Positions 1 to 8,640 are shown, counted from the first letter of the stretch. The stretch: DNA of 34,993 nucleotides from an uncultured Flammeovirgaceae bacterium (GCA_937899105.1 CALBPF010000179.1:1-34993), one strand, 5' to 3'. Notes: generated from the letters alone by a model not told the origin. Translations and numbers: made by a program.

Positions 1-14
1 TTGAAGAAATAATA

Positions 15-329
15 ATGACACAATTAGGGAACTTAGAAGAGACCATTTTGCTCCTCGTAATGATCATGGAGGATGAAGCCTATGGTTATTCAGTAAGCAA
101 AGAATACCATAAGCAAAATGGCAAGGAGATTTCCATTAGTGCGGTACACACGGTGTTGAGCCGGCTGGAAAAAAAGGGCTTGATCAAGTCAGAAATGGGA
201 GGCGCCATCGAAGAGCGTGGAGGAAGAAGGAAAAGAATCTTTAAAACTACTGATTATGGTGTGAGAACTATTCAGGAGTTAAAGGCACACCGTACAAGAC
301 TTTGGAATCAGTTACCACAACTCCAATAA
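15..329 (+). CDS. PadR family transcriptional regulator
   Basis: This is a 104-aa winged-helix protein, the usual size of the short PadR class. The N-terminal helix carries the family pattern around residues 13-30 (LLLVMIMEDEAYGYSVSKEY). The recognition region is near residues 40-60 (SAVHTVLSRLEKKGLIKS). The basic wing GRRKRIF is followed by the YGVRTIQEL helix that starts the dimerisation segment. Such proteins repress neighbouring transporter genes and are released by small ligands. The stop lies one base before the permease start, so the two genes are almost certainly one transcript, and the regulator probably controls the permease and itself. The ligand cannot be read from sequence. The window begins only 14 bases upstream, so the promoter is mostly outside. 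Confidence 0.93.
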   Translation: MTQLGNLEETILLLVMIMEDEAYGYSVSKEYHKQNGKEISISAVHTVLSRLEKKGLIKSEMGGAIEERGGRRKRIFKTTDYGVRTIQELKAHRTRLWNQLPQLQ

Positions 330-330
330 A

Positions 331-3000
331 ATGCCATCTGTTAATCCACCTAAGTTTTGGCAACGCTTCCTGCAATGGTTCTGTGATTCGGAACTTTACG
401 AAGAAATCTCCGGTGATTTAAACGAAGCTTTTCGGGAACGTCTGGCTGATCAGGGGAAGAATTACGCCAGAAAGAGGTACAGGCTGGATGTACTTAAATT
501 CTTTAAACCCTATGCCTGGAAGAAACTTCATATCCACAGGCAGCACTCTCCTTTACTCAAAAACTATTTCAAAATAGGAATCAGGAACATTCTCAAACAC
601 CGTGAACACTCCTTCTTAAATGCTACAGGTTTGATCATAGGCATGACTTGTATTTTCCTTAGTCTGCTTTATTTGAGAAATGAGCTTCGGTATGACAAAT
701 TCCATGGTGACGCAGAAAATATTTATCGTGTTCAGCGCGTGTTTCGATCGCAAAACTATTCGGTCATGCCCTTTAAAGATTACTGGAGAACGACTGCCGA
801 GGATCAACTGAACTACATTAATGAATTAAAGAACAGCCCTCAAATCGTTAATGCTGTCCAGTTTAACTCAACTAACAGCCCTACATCAATACCCCAGTTT
901 TATATACAAAAATCGGACGGCGAAAGATTAGTCGAGAATAACATTCTATGGACTAATTCCGGAAGTGAGTTTTTTGCTGTCCTGGACTGGACTTTTGTAG
1001 TCGGATCAGCTGAGCAAGCCTTGAACGATATCCATAGCATAGTTCTAACGGAATCATCAGTGGTCAAATACTTTAGCTCGGACTGGAAGGACGATGCGGA
1101 ATTGCTCAACAGGTATCTTATCATCGACTCAGTCGAGTATGCCATAACCGGAGTCATTCAAAACGTACCTCAATATTCGCACCTGGATTTCGATCTAATC
1201 GTCAACACACCAGGAATACCGAGTTGGGGAAACTACACGTACGTAAAAAAATTACCTGGAGTGACGGAAGCCGAGTTATTGGCGGAAGTGAACAGCGCGT
1301 ATTTGCGGTTCCGGCCGGATGCCAAAGACAATCCCCTTGAAAAAGGCCTCTTAATTGAGCCGTTGGCCTCGATTTACTTGGGCAGCAATGCCCTGTATGA
1401 GCTAAAAACTCCTGGAGATCCTCGATACCTCTGGATCTTCGGGATTATTGGCATCATCATTCTTGTGGTCACGGTCACCAACTATTTCAACCTTTCTATT
1501 GCCTTTTATGTAGGAAGGCAGCGTGAAATAGGGGTTAGAAAAGCGCTGGGAGCGATGAAGAAAACAACGATGACGCAATTTCTTTTTGAAACCCTCATGT
1601 TTGTATTCTTCTGTTTGCCTATATCGATACTGATTTTACAGTTGATACTACCCGTTTTCAATACGGTCATGGAGTTGCAACTGGAAAATGAAATGCTGTC
1701 GGATCCCTTGTTCATTTCTTTTGCGGTTTTGCTCACTGCTTTCATAGGGTTGGCGTCAGGATTCTATCCATCACTGGTACTTTCCGGAAAGAATACGCTT
1801 GAGCTTTTTAAGAGTAAGGTATCTAACGCTAACAATGGATTAGGTTTAAGACGTATGCTCGTTGGGTTTCAATTTTTACTGTTAATTGGGCTTGGTACGG
1901 CTACCTATTTCATTAACCAACAGCTCAATTTCATACAAACCACAGATCTCGGTTTCGATCAAGAAGGTGTTATTTCTATTAATGTGAGCAGCGCCGATAG
2001 CTACTTGAAAATGAAAAATGCCTTGGCCACTCATCCGAATATCTTGAACATGGGTAGTGGTGGAGTGCCAGGCAACGAGATGTCTAACACACTTACCTAC
2101 AAAATGCTCCAGGCCTCTGATGATGAGGTTAATGATGACGGCACTCATATTATGATTGATGCGGGTTCTATGGAAGTACTGGGTATAGATCACCCGGTTT
2201 TGAAGGAACTCAAAAGAGGGAAAGCATCTGTGTTTTTGATTAATGAAACCGCTGCTGAGATTCTGGCGGCAAGCTTAAAGACAAAGCCTGGTGAGCTGAT
2301 AGGAGAAGTTTTTCAAATGGAACCTGAATATGATAATGAGGAAGACGGCACCAAGGGTATTCATTATACCATTGATGGGATTGTGAAGGATTATCATTAC
2401 TTCACCCTAAAGGAAAAAGTAAATCCAATGTTTATTGAGGTTCATGCTGAACCAACATGGGCCTATGAAATGCTTTTCCGACTCTCGACCGAAGATCTAT
2501 TTAGTACTATTGATGCCATTGAAAAGGAATATGACGAATGGCATCCTGAAGAACCAATACAAATAGAATTTCTAGAGCAGCGATTGGCAACCCTTTATAA
2601 AAATGAGCAGCAAATTGCGAGTCTTACCATAGGGTTAAGTGGCGTTGCCATTATTCTTTCTCTTCTTGGGCTTATTGGGTTAGTATCTTTTATCACCAAA
2701 ACAAAAGAGAGAGAAATAGGAGTGAGAAAAGTTTTTGGCGCTAATCTTAAACAGATATTGGCGCTACTCAATCGTGAATTTGTGATTTTGGCAATTTTCG
2801 CTACACTACTCGCAGCGCCGCTTTCATATTGGGCCATAACCAACTGGCTTACGGTATTTGCATACAGGATCGCTCCGGATGCTTATGTCTACTTAATTGC
2901 CGGAATAATTTGTATAGGAATAGTGGCCGCAACGGTGACCTTGCAGTCCTATCGTGCCGCTGTAAAAAGCCCTGCTGATTCATTGAAGAATGAGCAATGA
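331..3000 (+). CDS. ABC transporter permease, FtsX/MacB type, with permease prefix domain
   Basis: This 889-aa inner-membrane protein opens with a soluble prefix domain (residues about 7-60, with WFCDSELYEEISGDL), a hallmark of Bacteroidota permeases encoded beside PadR. Eight hydrophobic segments are visible: about residues 95-116, 366-390, 421-442, 461-483, 509-528, 765-788, 817-836 and 854-873. This is the duplicated four-helix FtsX arrangement. Large MacB-like periplasmic domains lie between helix 1 and 2 and between helix 5 and 6. The signatures REIGVRKALGA and REIGVRKVFGA follow helices 2 and 6, as expected for the segments that contact the ATPase. No ATP-binding subunit is encoded in the window, so a partner from elsewhere is inferred. 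The substrate is unknown; the family handles peptides, lipoproteins and antimicrobials. Confidence 0.93.
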   Translation: MPSVNPPKFWQRFLQWFCDSELYEEISGDLNEAFRERLADQGKNYARKRYRLDVLKFFKPYAWKKLHIHRQHSPLLKNYFKIGIRNILKHREHSFLNATGLIIGMTCIFLSLLYLRNELRYDKFHGDAENIYRVQRVFRSQNYSVMPFKDYWRTTAEDQLNYINELKNSPQIVNAVQFNSTNSPTSIPQFYIQKSDGERLVENNILWTNSGSEFFAVLDWTFVVGSAEQALNDIHSIVLTESSVVKYFSSDWKDDAELLNRYLIIDSVEYAITGVIQNVPQYSHLDFDLIVNTPGIPSWGNYTYVKKLPGVTEAELLAEVNSAYLRFRPDAKDNPLEKGLLIEPLASIYLGSNALYELKTPGDPRYLWIFGIIGIIILVVTVTNYFNLSIAFYVGRQREIGVRKALGAMKKTTMTQFLFETLMFVFFCLPISILILQLILPVFNTVMELQLENEMLSDPLFISFAVLLTAFIGLASGFYPSLVLSGKNTLELFKSKVSNANNGLGLRRMLVGFQFLLLIGLGTATYFINQQLNFIQTTDLGFDQEGVISINVSSADSYLKMKNALATHPNILNMGSGGVPGNEMSNTLTYKMLQASDDEVNDDGTHIMIDAGSMEVLGIDHPVLKELKRGKASVFLINETAAEILAASLKTKPGELIGEVFQMEPEYDNEEDGTKGIHYTIDGIVKDYHYFTLKEKVNPMFIEVHAEPTWAYEMLFRLSTEDLFSTIDAIEKEYDEWHPEEPIQIEFLEQRLATLYKNEQQIASLTIGLSGVAIILSLLGLIGLVSFITKTKEREIGVRKVFGANLKQILALLNREFVILAIFATLLAAPLSYWAITNWLTVFAYRIAPDAYVYLIAGIICIGIVAATVTLQSYRAAVKSPADSLKNEQ

Positions 3001-3596
3001 GACCTATCATTTTCATACTGATTTCTTTCGCTACCCATTCCTGGGGGCAGGATACGATTAGAACGAAGTATCCGGGCACTTCACAGGAATGGCTCAAGAT
3101 ATTCCAGGATAAGAAAAAGATTAAAGAGGCCGTGTTCTATGCTTCCGGGCAGGAATGGATGACGGCAAAGTATGAAAAAGGGGTGGAAGATTGGCGTTGG
3201 TATCATGAAAATGGCAATCCTTTTTTTGAGGCTAAAATCATTGATGACAAGATTGAAGGGCCGTACAAGATCTGGTATGAAAACGGCCAACTGGCGGAAG
3301 AGATCTACTTTATCAATAACCTTGAAAATGGGCCGGCTAAATTCTACCATTCCAATGGCCAACTGGCGATGGTCGGTGAGTACGCGGCCGGAAGAATGAC
3401 CGGGCAATGGTCATTTTTGACTGACAATGGAGAAAGAGCCTCAGGTAAATGGGTATGGCCGTTTGCTGCACTTCCGGAAAGAAAAAGAATGCAAGGCCAA
3501 GTGGCTAATGGGGAACCGATAGGAACCTGGGAATACGTTACAACCGCCGCCGGAAGTTCAGATCAATATCAACGATTTAAAACAGAAATCAAATAA
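2997..3596 (+). CDS. Exported YwqK/MORN-like repeat protein
   Basis: This 199-aa protein starts with a signal peptide (MRPIIFILISFATHSWG, then Gln). Three to four short repeats of the form G-x-W-x-x-Y/F-x-x-N-G follow: WRWYHENGNPFF, YKIWYENGQLAEE, AKFYHSNGQLAM and QWSFLTDNGERAS. These match the YwqK/MORN-type repeat often annotated as 'toxin-antitoxin YwqK family antitoxin', a label that probably does not describe its function here. The ATG overlaps the permease TGA (ATGA), so translation is probably coupled and the protein belongs to the PadR-permease operon. A periplasmic or outer-membrane accessory role is inferred. A much longer relative lies at 29462-30916. Confidence 0.85.
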   Translation: MRPIIFILISFATHSWGQDTIRTKYPGTSQEWLKIFQDKKKIKEAVFYASGQEWMTAKYEKGVEDWRWYHENGNPFFEAKIIDDKIEGPYKIWYENGQLAEEIYFINNLENGPAKFYHSNGQLAMVGEYAAGRMTGQWSFLTDNGERASGKWVWPFAALPERKRMQGQVANGEPIGTWEYVTTAAGSSDQYQRFKTEIK

Positions 3597-3740
3597 TCAT
3601 TAGGAACTTAAAACTGCTTTGTGCCACTAACTTCTTGTTCCTATCGGCGAGAACATAGGGCCGGAAATCAAATATGACGAATCCCACATCATTAAATAAT
3701 TGATCGTATACAAATCAAACCCAACAACACCTATTGATAT

Positions 3741-5177
3741 ATGCGTACCCTTTCTCTTCTTACACTGCTATTTGCTCTTTCTTCTGCATACTCAAATGGC
3801 ATCAAACTGACACAAGTAGAATATATACAGTCGGATAAGCCACAGTTCATTCGCGGTATTAACGTTACCGTAAGCTGGAAGAATAGCTGGAACAACGATA
3901 GAAATCATGATGCAGCGTGGGTATTTTTTAAAGCGCTCAATAATTCGGGCGGTTATCGTCACCTTTATCTCAAGCCGAATTCGGCGCGTCTTAGTTGGAA
4001 AGCGAGCCCTGAAATGCCTGATGCTGTGGCCAAAATACCTACTGATGGAGCAGGCATGATGGTTTACCCTATTGACAAGTACAGAGGTGATGTTATGTTC
4101 AGCTTTTTTGTACAACTTGATACGGCACGACTGAATGAACGATATATCAATTATTTGAATACCACTACCATCGAAGGCTACGGTATTGAGATGGTGTATA
4201 TCCCGGGAGGAGATTTTACCCTGGGTGATCCTGATACTACGGCTTTGGATTACGGAGCCTTCTACAAGTCGGATGATGCAGGTAAGTTCAATGGCCTTTA
4301 TACGGTTAATAAAGAAGATCGAGAGATTTTGGTATCACCAAAGAGAGGTGAATTATTCTACCGAGCCAGTGAACCGGAGTATCAGGGTGATCAAAAAGGA
4401 CCCATTCCCGCCGCCTTTCCAAAAGGTGTTGACCCTTTCTATTTGATGAAATACGAGGTGAATCAGGGGGTATATGTGGCCTTTCTTAACTCTACAACAA
4501 GCCAAGCGGCTTCTGTCAGATATACTGGAGGAACGCCTAAATATAAAAAGTCCGGGGGCACGATTCGGATGGAAGAAGACTATTTTGTAGCGGATCTACC
4601 CGAACAGCGGATGGTATTCTGGCATTGGGATGATATGATGGCATTCACGGACTGGGCAGCGCTAAGACCATATACCGAACTCGAATATACAAAGGCCTGC
4701 AGGGGTCCCGTGAAACCAGTGGCTCACGAAATGCCGTGGAATACGGCTGGCGATCGTAAAATGATCCGAAGGATAAACTCCAAAACACACCAAATGGAGC
4801 TACCAGGCGGGTTTGATGAAGGACAATTAAATAACGAAACCCGGGAGCTGTTTGGGGCTTCCTATTACTGGGTAATGGATTTGGCAGGAAGCATGTGGGA
4901 AAAAGTGATTACTGTTGGAGACTCAGTCGGGCGCGAGTTTGAAGGCCAGCATGGTGACGGCAGGGTAGATTACTATGGTATGGCTAATGTGAAGGGATGG
5001 CCCTCTGGCTATGGTGAGTCTTACGGTTATGGTTATCGGGGAGGGGGCTACTATGCCAAGGCGCATATTTCTGAATTCAATCCATACAGCCCAATCGCAT
5101 ATCGCCTGTACGGAGCGTGGTCAGGTGGACCACGTAATGCTGCTTATGGTTATCGAGCGGCAAGAACAATGGATTAG
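3741..5177 (+). CDS. Exported SUMF1/FGE-fold (formylglycine-generating-enzyme-like) protein
   Basis: This 478-aa protein has an N-terminal signal peptide (MRTLSLLTLLFALSSAYS). An N-terminal beta-rich region (about residues 20-145) comes before an FGE-sulfatase domain that begins at EMVYIPGGDFTLGD (about residue 150) and ends at the typical C-terminal GYRAAR. Other family landmarks are LMKYEVNQGVYVAFLN, LRPYTELEYTKACRG and DLAGSMWEKV. The paired cysteines of true formylglycine-generating enzymes near the C-terminus are absent: the segment from GYRGGGYY to the end has no Cys. A structural, ligand-binding or GldK-like role is therefore more likely than sulfatase activation. It is preceded by 144 bases of non-coding sequence and looks monocistronic. 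Confidence 0.85.
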   Translation: MRTLSLLTLLFALSSAYSNGIKLTQVEYIQSDKPQFIRGINVTVSWKNSWNNDRNHDAAWVFFKALNNSGGYRHLYLKPNSARLSWKASPEMPDAVAKIPTDGAGMMVYPIDKYRGDVMFSFFVQLDTARLNERYINYLNTTTIEGYGIEMVYIPGGDFTLGDPDTTALDYGAFYKSDDAGKFNGLYTVNKEDREILVSPKRGELFYRASEPEYQGDQKGPIPAAFPKGVDPFYLMKYEVNQGVYVAFLNSTTSQAASVRYTGGTPKYKKSGGTIRMEEDYFVADLPEQRMVFWHWDDMMAFTDWAALRPYTELEYTKACRGPVKPVAHEMPWNTAGDRKMIRRINSKTHQMELPGGFDEGQLNNETRELFGASYYWVMDLAGSMWEKVITVGDSVGREFEGQHGDGRVDYYGMANVKGWPSGYGESYGYGYRGGGYYAKAHISEFNPYSPIAYRLYGAWSGGPRNAAYGYRAARTMD

Positions 5178-5227
5178 CTGGATTTGCAAGCCACAGCGCT
5201 AGTACCTGAATCTTTGGAAGAATAATA

Positions 5228-5653
5228 TTATTTCCATAATTCAAAGCACTTCTCCTTCTCCACTCCTCCTGTTATCAAAATACTTCTCCAGGATCTTTTG
5301 GCCAGTTCTGTTGAGGGAAGTTTAATCTGCTTTGTGAACTCCGTAACCTCGTCAATTGACAATCCATATTTCACACTTCCGATTCCTGCCCAAATAACAG
5401 CCCCCATACACATTGGGCAAGGCTCTACGGTAGTATACAGAATGAGGTCTTCTGCATTATCATAATCCAATTGATCCATTTTTCGGACAACATTCATCTC
5501 TGCATGGGCCGTGGCGCCGTCAAGTTTGGTGCTGTTAAAGCCGGCAACATGCTGCCCTTCTTCATCTACCAAAACGGCTCCGAAAGGAGTATTGGCTTCT
5601 GCGGCTACATCTATGGCGACCCGCATCCAGAAAGAATCATCTTGTAAAGCCAT
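5228..5653 (-). CDS. Nucleoside/guanine deaminase (CMP/dCMP deaminase zinc family)
   Basis: This 141-aa cytosolic enzyme carries the complete zinc site of the cytidine deaminase superfamily: HAE at residues 50-52 and PCPMC with Cys79 and Cys82. His50 and the two cysteines bind Zn, and Glu52 is the proton shuttle. The overall pattern (NTPFGAVLVD, TTVEPCPMCMGAVIWAG) fits the guanine deaminase/nucleoside deaminase branch better than TadA. The substrate is not certain. Deamination of guanine to xanthine in purine salvage is the best guess. It converges tail-to-tail with the FGE-like gene and is divergent from the DUF427 gene, 38 bases away. Confidence 0.88.
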   Translation of the reverse strand: MALQDDSFWMRVAIDVAAEANTPFGAVLVDEEGQHVAGFNSTKLDGATAHAEMNVVRKMDQLDYDNAEDLILYTTVEPCPMCMGAVIWAGIGSVKYGLSIDEVTEFTKQIKLPSTELAKRSWRSILITGGVEKEKCFELWK

Positions 5654-5691
5654 AATTACAAACTTCGCGCAGCGCAGGTTGTTTTCCTAAT

Positions 5692-6189
5692 ATGAAAAAA
5701 CCCAAGCCCGTCAAACCAAAGAAAGGTCAGGAATCCGTTTGGGATTATCCCCGGCCGCCCAGATTAGAGAAGTTCAATAAAACCATTGAGATCTTCTTCA
5801 ATGACATATGCATCACTCAAACCAACCAGGGCTATCGTGTTTTGGAGACCAGCCACCCGCCCGTGTATTATATACCATTTGAGGAGGTGAAGGAAGGCCG
5901 GCTACTTCCCTCTGATCACACAACCTACTGTGAGTGGAAGGGAGCAGGCTCTTATTACGATTTACTTGTCAATGGGAAGTTTGTTCACGATGCGGCCTGG
6001 TATTATGATAAGCCAATGCGTGGGTTTGAAGCCATTACCGGCTACCCAGCCTTTTATGCTCAAAAAATGGATAAATGCCTGATTGACGGCGTTGAAGTCA
6101 AACCACAACCAGGGGGTTTTTACGGTGGCTGGATCACACCCGATATTGTAGGGCCTTTTAAGGGTGAAGAAGGTACTTGGGGATGGTGA
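5692..6189 (+). CDS. DUF427 domain protein
   Basis: This 165-aa soluble protein has a basic N-terminus. The body matches the DUF427 fold: residues about 20-120 include RVLETSHPPVYYIPFEEV, TYCEWKGAGSYYDL and DAAWYYDKP, ending with GYPAFYAQKMDKCLIDG. The tryptophan- and proline-rich tail ending WGW is common in the family. DUF427 has also been called a nucleotidyltransferase-like domain, but no function can be claimed. No signal peptide is visible. It shares a short divergent promoter region with the deaminase. Confidence 0.88.
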   Translation: MKKPKPVKPKKGQESVWDYPRPPRLEKFNKTIEIFFNDICITQTNQGYRVLETSHPPVYYIPFEEVKEGRLLPSDHTTYCEWKGAGSYYDLLVNGKFVHDAAWYYDKPMRGFEAITGYPAFYAQKMDKCLIDGVEVKPQPGGFYGGWITPDIVGPFKGEEGTWGW

Positions 6190-6219
6190 CTTCTCAATTG
6201 GCAATTTACAATTAACAAC

Positions 6220-6374
6220 TATCGTCGTTGCGAACCCAGCGGGTGTGATTTTTGATTGGCGGTGAAGCCTGCCTTTGCCGAAGAAGGCTACGCGCAGGCA
6301 GGCAATCTTCTGGTCCCATTCGCATTTTCAATTCAAGTGGACTACTTCGTCCTGCTGGCCTCGTAGTGACGATA
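6220..6374. repeat. Palindromic intergenic repeat (CGTCATTGCGA-type) with a nested hairpin
   Basis: The outer ends are an imperfect inverted repeat: TATCGTCGTTGCGAAC at 6220-6235 against the complement of CTCGTAGTGACGATA at 6360-6374. Inside lies a second palindrome with arms GCCTGCC at 6267-6273 and GGCAGGC at 6297-6303, and an inner GCC/GGC pair at 6277-6279 and 6286-6288. The flanks of the inner palindrome (GGTGAAG and CAATCTTC) look like the two halves of a contiguous stretch. This is the kind of non-autonomous interspersed repeat common between Bacteroidota genes. It lies between the end of the DUF427 gene and the end of the DUF4932 gene. Confidence 0.55.
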
Positions 6375-6410
6375 CTCAATCCACTGTTTTTTAACTGCAA
6401 TTAGTTTAAT

Positions 6411-7484
6411 TCAATTACACTGTTGTTTCTTAAACCATTCAACGGCTTGAGGATACAGATCGGGAATTTTTTCACTCTTATTCTTATTAGCATAAAGCTC
6501 CAATAGATAGCTGTTGAACTCACGAAATTTTACAAAACCCCTTCTATCTGCCATGAAATTGGCTTGTAGGGAGTTAACTTCTTCAAACGCTTCAGTATCA
6601 AACTTTTCTCTGAGATAGATACTGAATACTGCCCATGTCATGTATTCATTAAAAGTTCTTACAGGAGAATCATATCCTCCGATATTTTGATTCCAGCAAT
6701 CAAGGTTTGCAAGACCATCGTTAATTGCTCTATGCCAGTTGTCAGAAACGGGGTTTACGTAATTGTGGTCGATTTCGGTAAGAACAGTTCTCACCATGTT
6801 ACCCTTTTCAATGGAACTTAAATCCTTTTGATTGATGAAGGCGTCGGGCACATTAACAAACATGATTGTTTCTTTACCGGATTTAGTCCTGATGGTATTA
6901 TGGAAGCCACCAATTAAAGGCGACATCACTATTTTGTAGCCATCGTAACGTTGGGGAAATTGGAATTCCATCCACTGCCACATATCGCCTATTGATACCG
7001 CGTTTTTGTATTGGTTGACATAACGTTGGAATAAAGGTTTATGCTGATTATAGAATTCTAAAAAGGATGAAAAGTTGGCAAAATCTTCAATCAGATCGGC
7101 ATGTTTTTTGAAAGTGTTCCTAATTCGGATCAGTGATCTGAACTTCAGTTGTTTACCAACGAATTCTGCTTCGTAAGAACCCGTCCTCCAATCGTGATAG
7201 GCGATGTAATTCGCGTTACGATCACCATTAAAAATTTGAGTTAGCTTTTTTATCGCAGGATGATCTTGATAGGGTAAAAAATATTTAATTACCGCTTCAT
7301 GGTAGTTTGTCCCTTTTTTTACAATGTTATCATCAGTCTTCCCAAATTGAGTGAGGGCTACCATAATATTCGCTAACTCGAAAGCAGGTGGGATCTCAAC
7401 ATCGTAGTTTTCATAATTCTGGAGTTGACTGCATGCTGTCATCAAAGGGAGTAGGAAAAGCACGGGCAGTACAGATTTTTTCAT
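6411..7484 (-). CDS. DUF4932 lipoprotein, zincin-like with altered metal motif
   Basis: This 357-aa protein has a lipoprotein signal (MKKSVLPVLFLLPLMTAC, lipid cysteine 18), so it is membrane-anchored outside the cytoplasm. The body resembles DUF4932: a conserved N-terminal region, then TEIDHNYVNP around residues 236-245, then NEYMTWAVFSIYLREKF. In relatives as I recall them, the equivalent of the T-E-I-D-H pentapeptide is an HExxH metallopeptidase motif. Here the first histidine is Thr236, while Glu237 and His240 remain. Catalysis may therefore be lost or changed. It is transcribed toward the 6220 repeat, with a second repeat just upstream. Confidence 0.75.
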   Translation of the reverse strand: MKKSVLPVLFLLPLMTACSQLQNYENYDVEIPPAFELANIMVALTQFGKTDDNIVKKGTNYHEAVIKYFLPYQDHPAIKKLTQIFNGDRNANYIAYHDWRTGSYEAEFVGKQLKFRSLIRIRNTFKKHADLIEDFANFSSFLEFYNQHKPLFQRYVNQYKNAVSIGDMWQWMEFQFPQRYDGYKIVMSPLIGGFHNTIRTKSGKETIMFVNVPDAFINQKDLSSIEKGNMVRTVLTEIDHNYVNPVSDNWHRAINDGLANLDCWNQNIGGYDSPVRTFNEYMTWAVFSIYLREKFDTEAFEEVNSLQANFMADRRGFVKFREFNSYLLELYANKNKSEKIPDLYPQAVEWFKKQQCN

Positions 7485-7509
7485 CAGGAGTAATTTTATT
7501 TAATATTTA

Positions 7510-7590
7510 CGACAGGCTCAGCCATGCGAAGCACCTTACTAAGTTTGTGCTGGTTAAACTTAGTAAGATCTCTCGTTCCTCGGGATGACA
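7510..7590. repeat. Interspersed palindromic repeat (GTCATCC/GACAGGCTCAG type)
   Basis: The element runs from CGACAGGCTCAGCCATGCG to TCGTTCCTCGGGATGACA, sequences that recur in intergenic repeats of many Bacteroidota genomes. At its centre is a perfect 12-bp inverted repeat, CTTACTAAGTTT at 7535-7546 and AAACTTAGTAAG at 7556-7567, with a 9-base loop. There is no T-run, so a rho-independent terminator is not supported, although the hairpin would sit just downstream of the dehydrogenase gene on the minus strand. Confidence 0.55.
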
Positions 7591-7599
7591 CCACTAAAA

Positions 7600-8547
7600 T
7601 CAATTCACTACATTCTTCTGCTCACCTTGCAAAAAAGCCTTTAGATTTTCTACGGCAATATCCATCAACCGTTGACGGCTCTCTCTTGATACCCAGGAGA
7701 TATGCGGGGTGATGATGCAGTTTTTGGCCGTAAGCAAAGGGTTGTCTGCTGAAGGAGGTTCTTTGGATAATACATCCAATCCAGCGCCTGCTATCCGCCC
7801 GTTGTTTAAAGCTTCCGCCAGGTCGTAGTCATTAATAATGGCCCCACGACTGGTATTGATAATCAAAGCGGAAGACTTCATTTTAGATAAAGCCCCTTTA
7901 TCAATCAGACTATTGGTGCGTTCATTTAATGAAGCATGGATGGAGAGAACATCCGTCTTTTCCATAAGCTCATCCAAGGCAACCAACCTTCCATGACCTA
8001 TTGTTTTTGCATGCTGTGAATGAACCAGCGCTTCCATACCGAATGCCTCCGCGATCTTGGCGACTTCCTTACCAATGGCCCCATAACCTAAAATGCCCAT
8101 GACTTTATTTTGCAACTCAATAAGAGGGGCTTTGAAATAGCTGAAATCCTCACTGCGCACCCACTCCAGTTCGTGCACACTTTTGTTATGGATGCCTACG
8201 CGGTTGGTCAATTCCAGCAGTAGAGCAAACGCATGCTGTGCCACAGAAGCTGTGCCGTAGGCTGGAATATTGGTAACGGGTATACCCTTCTTACGGGCAA
8301 ATTCACGATCCACATTGTCATAACCTGTGGCGCAAAGTCCAATGTATTTCAGTTTAGGTAATTGCTCTATTTCAGGTTGGAAAAGCTTGATCTTATTGAT
8401 GAGGAGTACTTCAGCATCTTTGGATCGTTCAATCAGCTGATCCACCGCTGTTCGTGGATAAACTTCTACTTCACCGAGTTCTTCAAAACCCTGCCAGCTA
8501 AGGTCATCAGGATTTAGTGTATGACCATCGAGGACTACTATTTTCAT
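7600..8547 (-). CDS. D-2-hydroxyacid dehydrogenase (glycerate dehydrogenase/hydroxypyruvate reductase type)
   Basis: This 315-aa cytosolic NAD(P)-dependent enzyme has the Rossmann motif GYGAIG at residues 154-159. It also has the substrate and dinucleotide landmark NTSRGAIIND near residue 231, and the catalytic Arg/Glu/His triad as Arg234, Glu263 (KEPP) and His282 (TPHISW). It interconverts a 2-hydroxyacid and a 2-oxoacid; hydroxypyruvate/glycerate is the most likely pair, but specificity is not fixed by the sequence. The open frame extends 40 codons further upstream, but that extension is Arg/Lys-rich and comes from a GC-rich non-coding stretch. The ATG at 8547 (MKIVVLDGHTL) fits the family start. 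Confidence 0.9.
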   Translation of the reverse strand: MKIVVLDGHTLNPDDLSWQGFEELGEVEVYPRTAVDQLIERSKDAEVLLINKIKLFQPEIEQLPKLKYIGLCATGYDNVDREFARKKGIPVTNIPAYGTASVAQHAFALLLELTNRVGIHNKSVHELEWVRSEDFSYFKAPLIELQNKVMGILGYGAIGKEVAKIAEAFGMEALVHSQHAKTIGHGRLVALDELMEKTDVLSIHASLNERTNSLIDKGALSKMKSSALIINTSRGAIINDYDLAEALNNGRIAGAGLDVLSKEPPSADNPLLTAKNCIITPHISWVSRESRQRLMDIAVENLKAFLQGEQKNVVN

Positions 8548-8576
8548 GATGGAAAAGTAGCAAAATAGAGACGATT

Positions 8577-8640
8577 TGCGAGGCTTGCGCTGGGGTTTTG
8601 GGCGGCGGGCCGCGGCAATCCCCTTGAACTTGTGACTCTC
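8577..8640. other. GC-rich island with self-complementary segments
   Basis: The 44 bases from GAGGCTTGCG to AATCCCC contain 33 G or C, well above the surroundings. Short self-complementary blocks are present: GCGG/CCGC around a CGGG spacer, and GGGG/CCCC further out. It lies in the divergent gap between the dehydrogenase and the small membrane protein. It could be an interspersed repeat or a structured RNA element; neither can be shown from one copy. Confidence 0.3.

Noticed and set aside
2997..3596. Toxin-antitoxin system
   Set aside because: The YwqK label suggests an antitoxin, but the protein is exported, is in a permease operon and has no toxin partner.
3601..3643. Terminator hairpin after the YwqK-like gene
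   Set aside because: Only a 7-bp TAGGAAC/GTTCCTA pair with a long loop and no T-run.
7535..7567. Rho-independent terminator
   Set aside because: The stem is perfect but A/T-rich and has no T-run on either strand; it is better described as part of a repeat.
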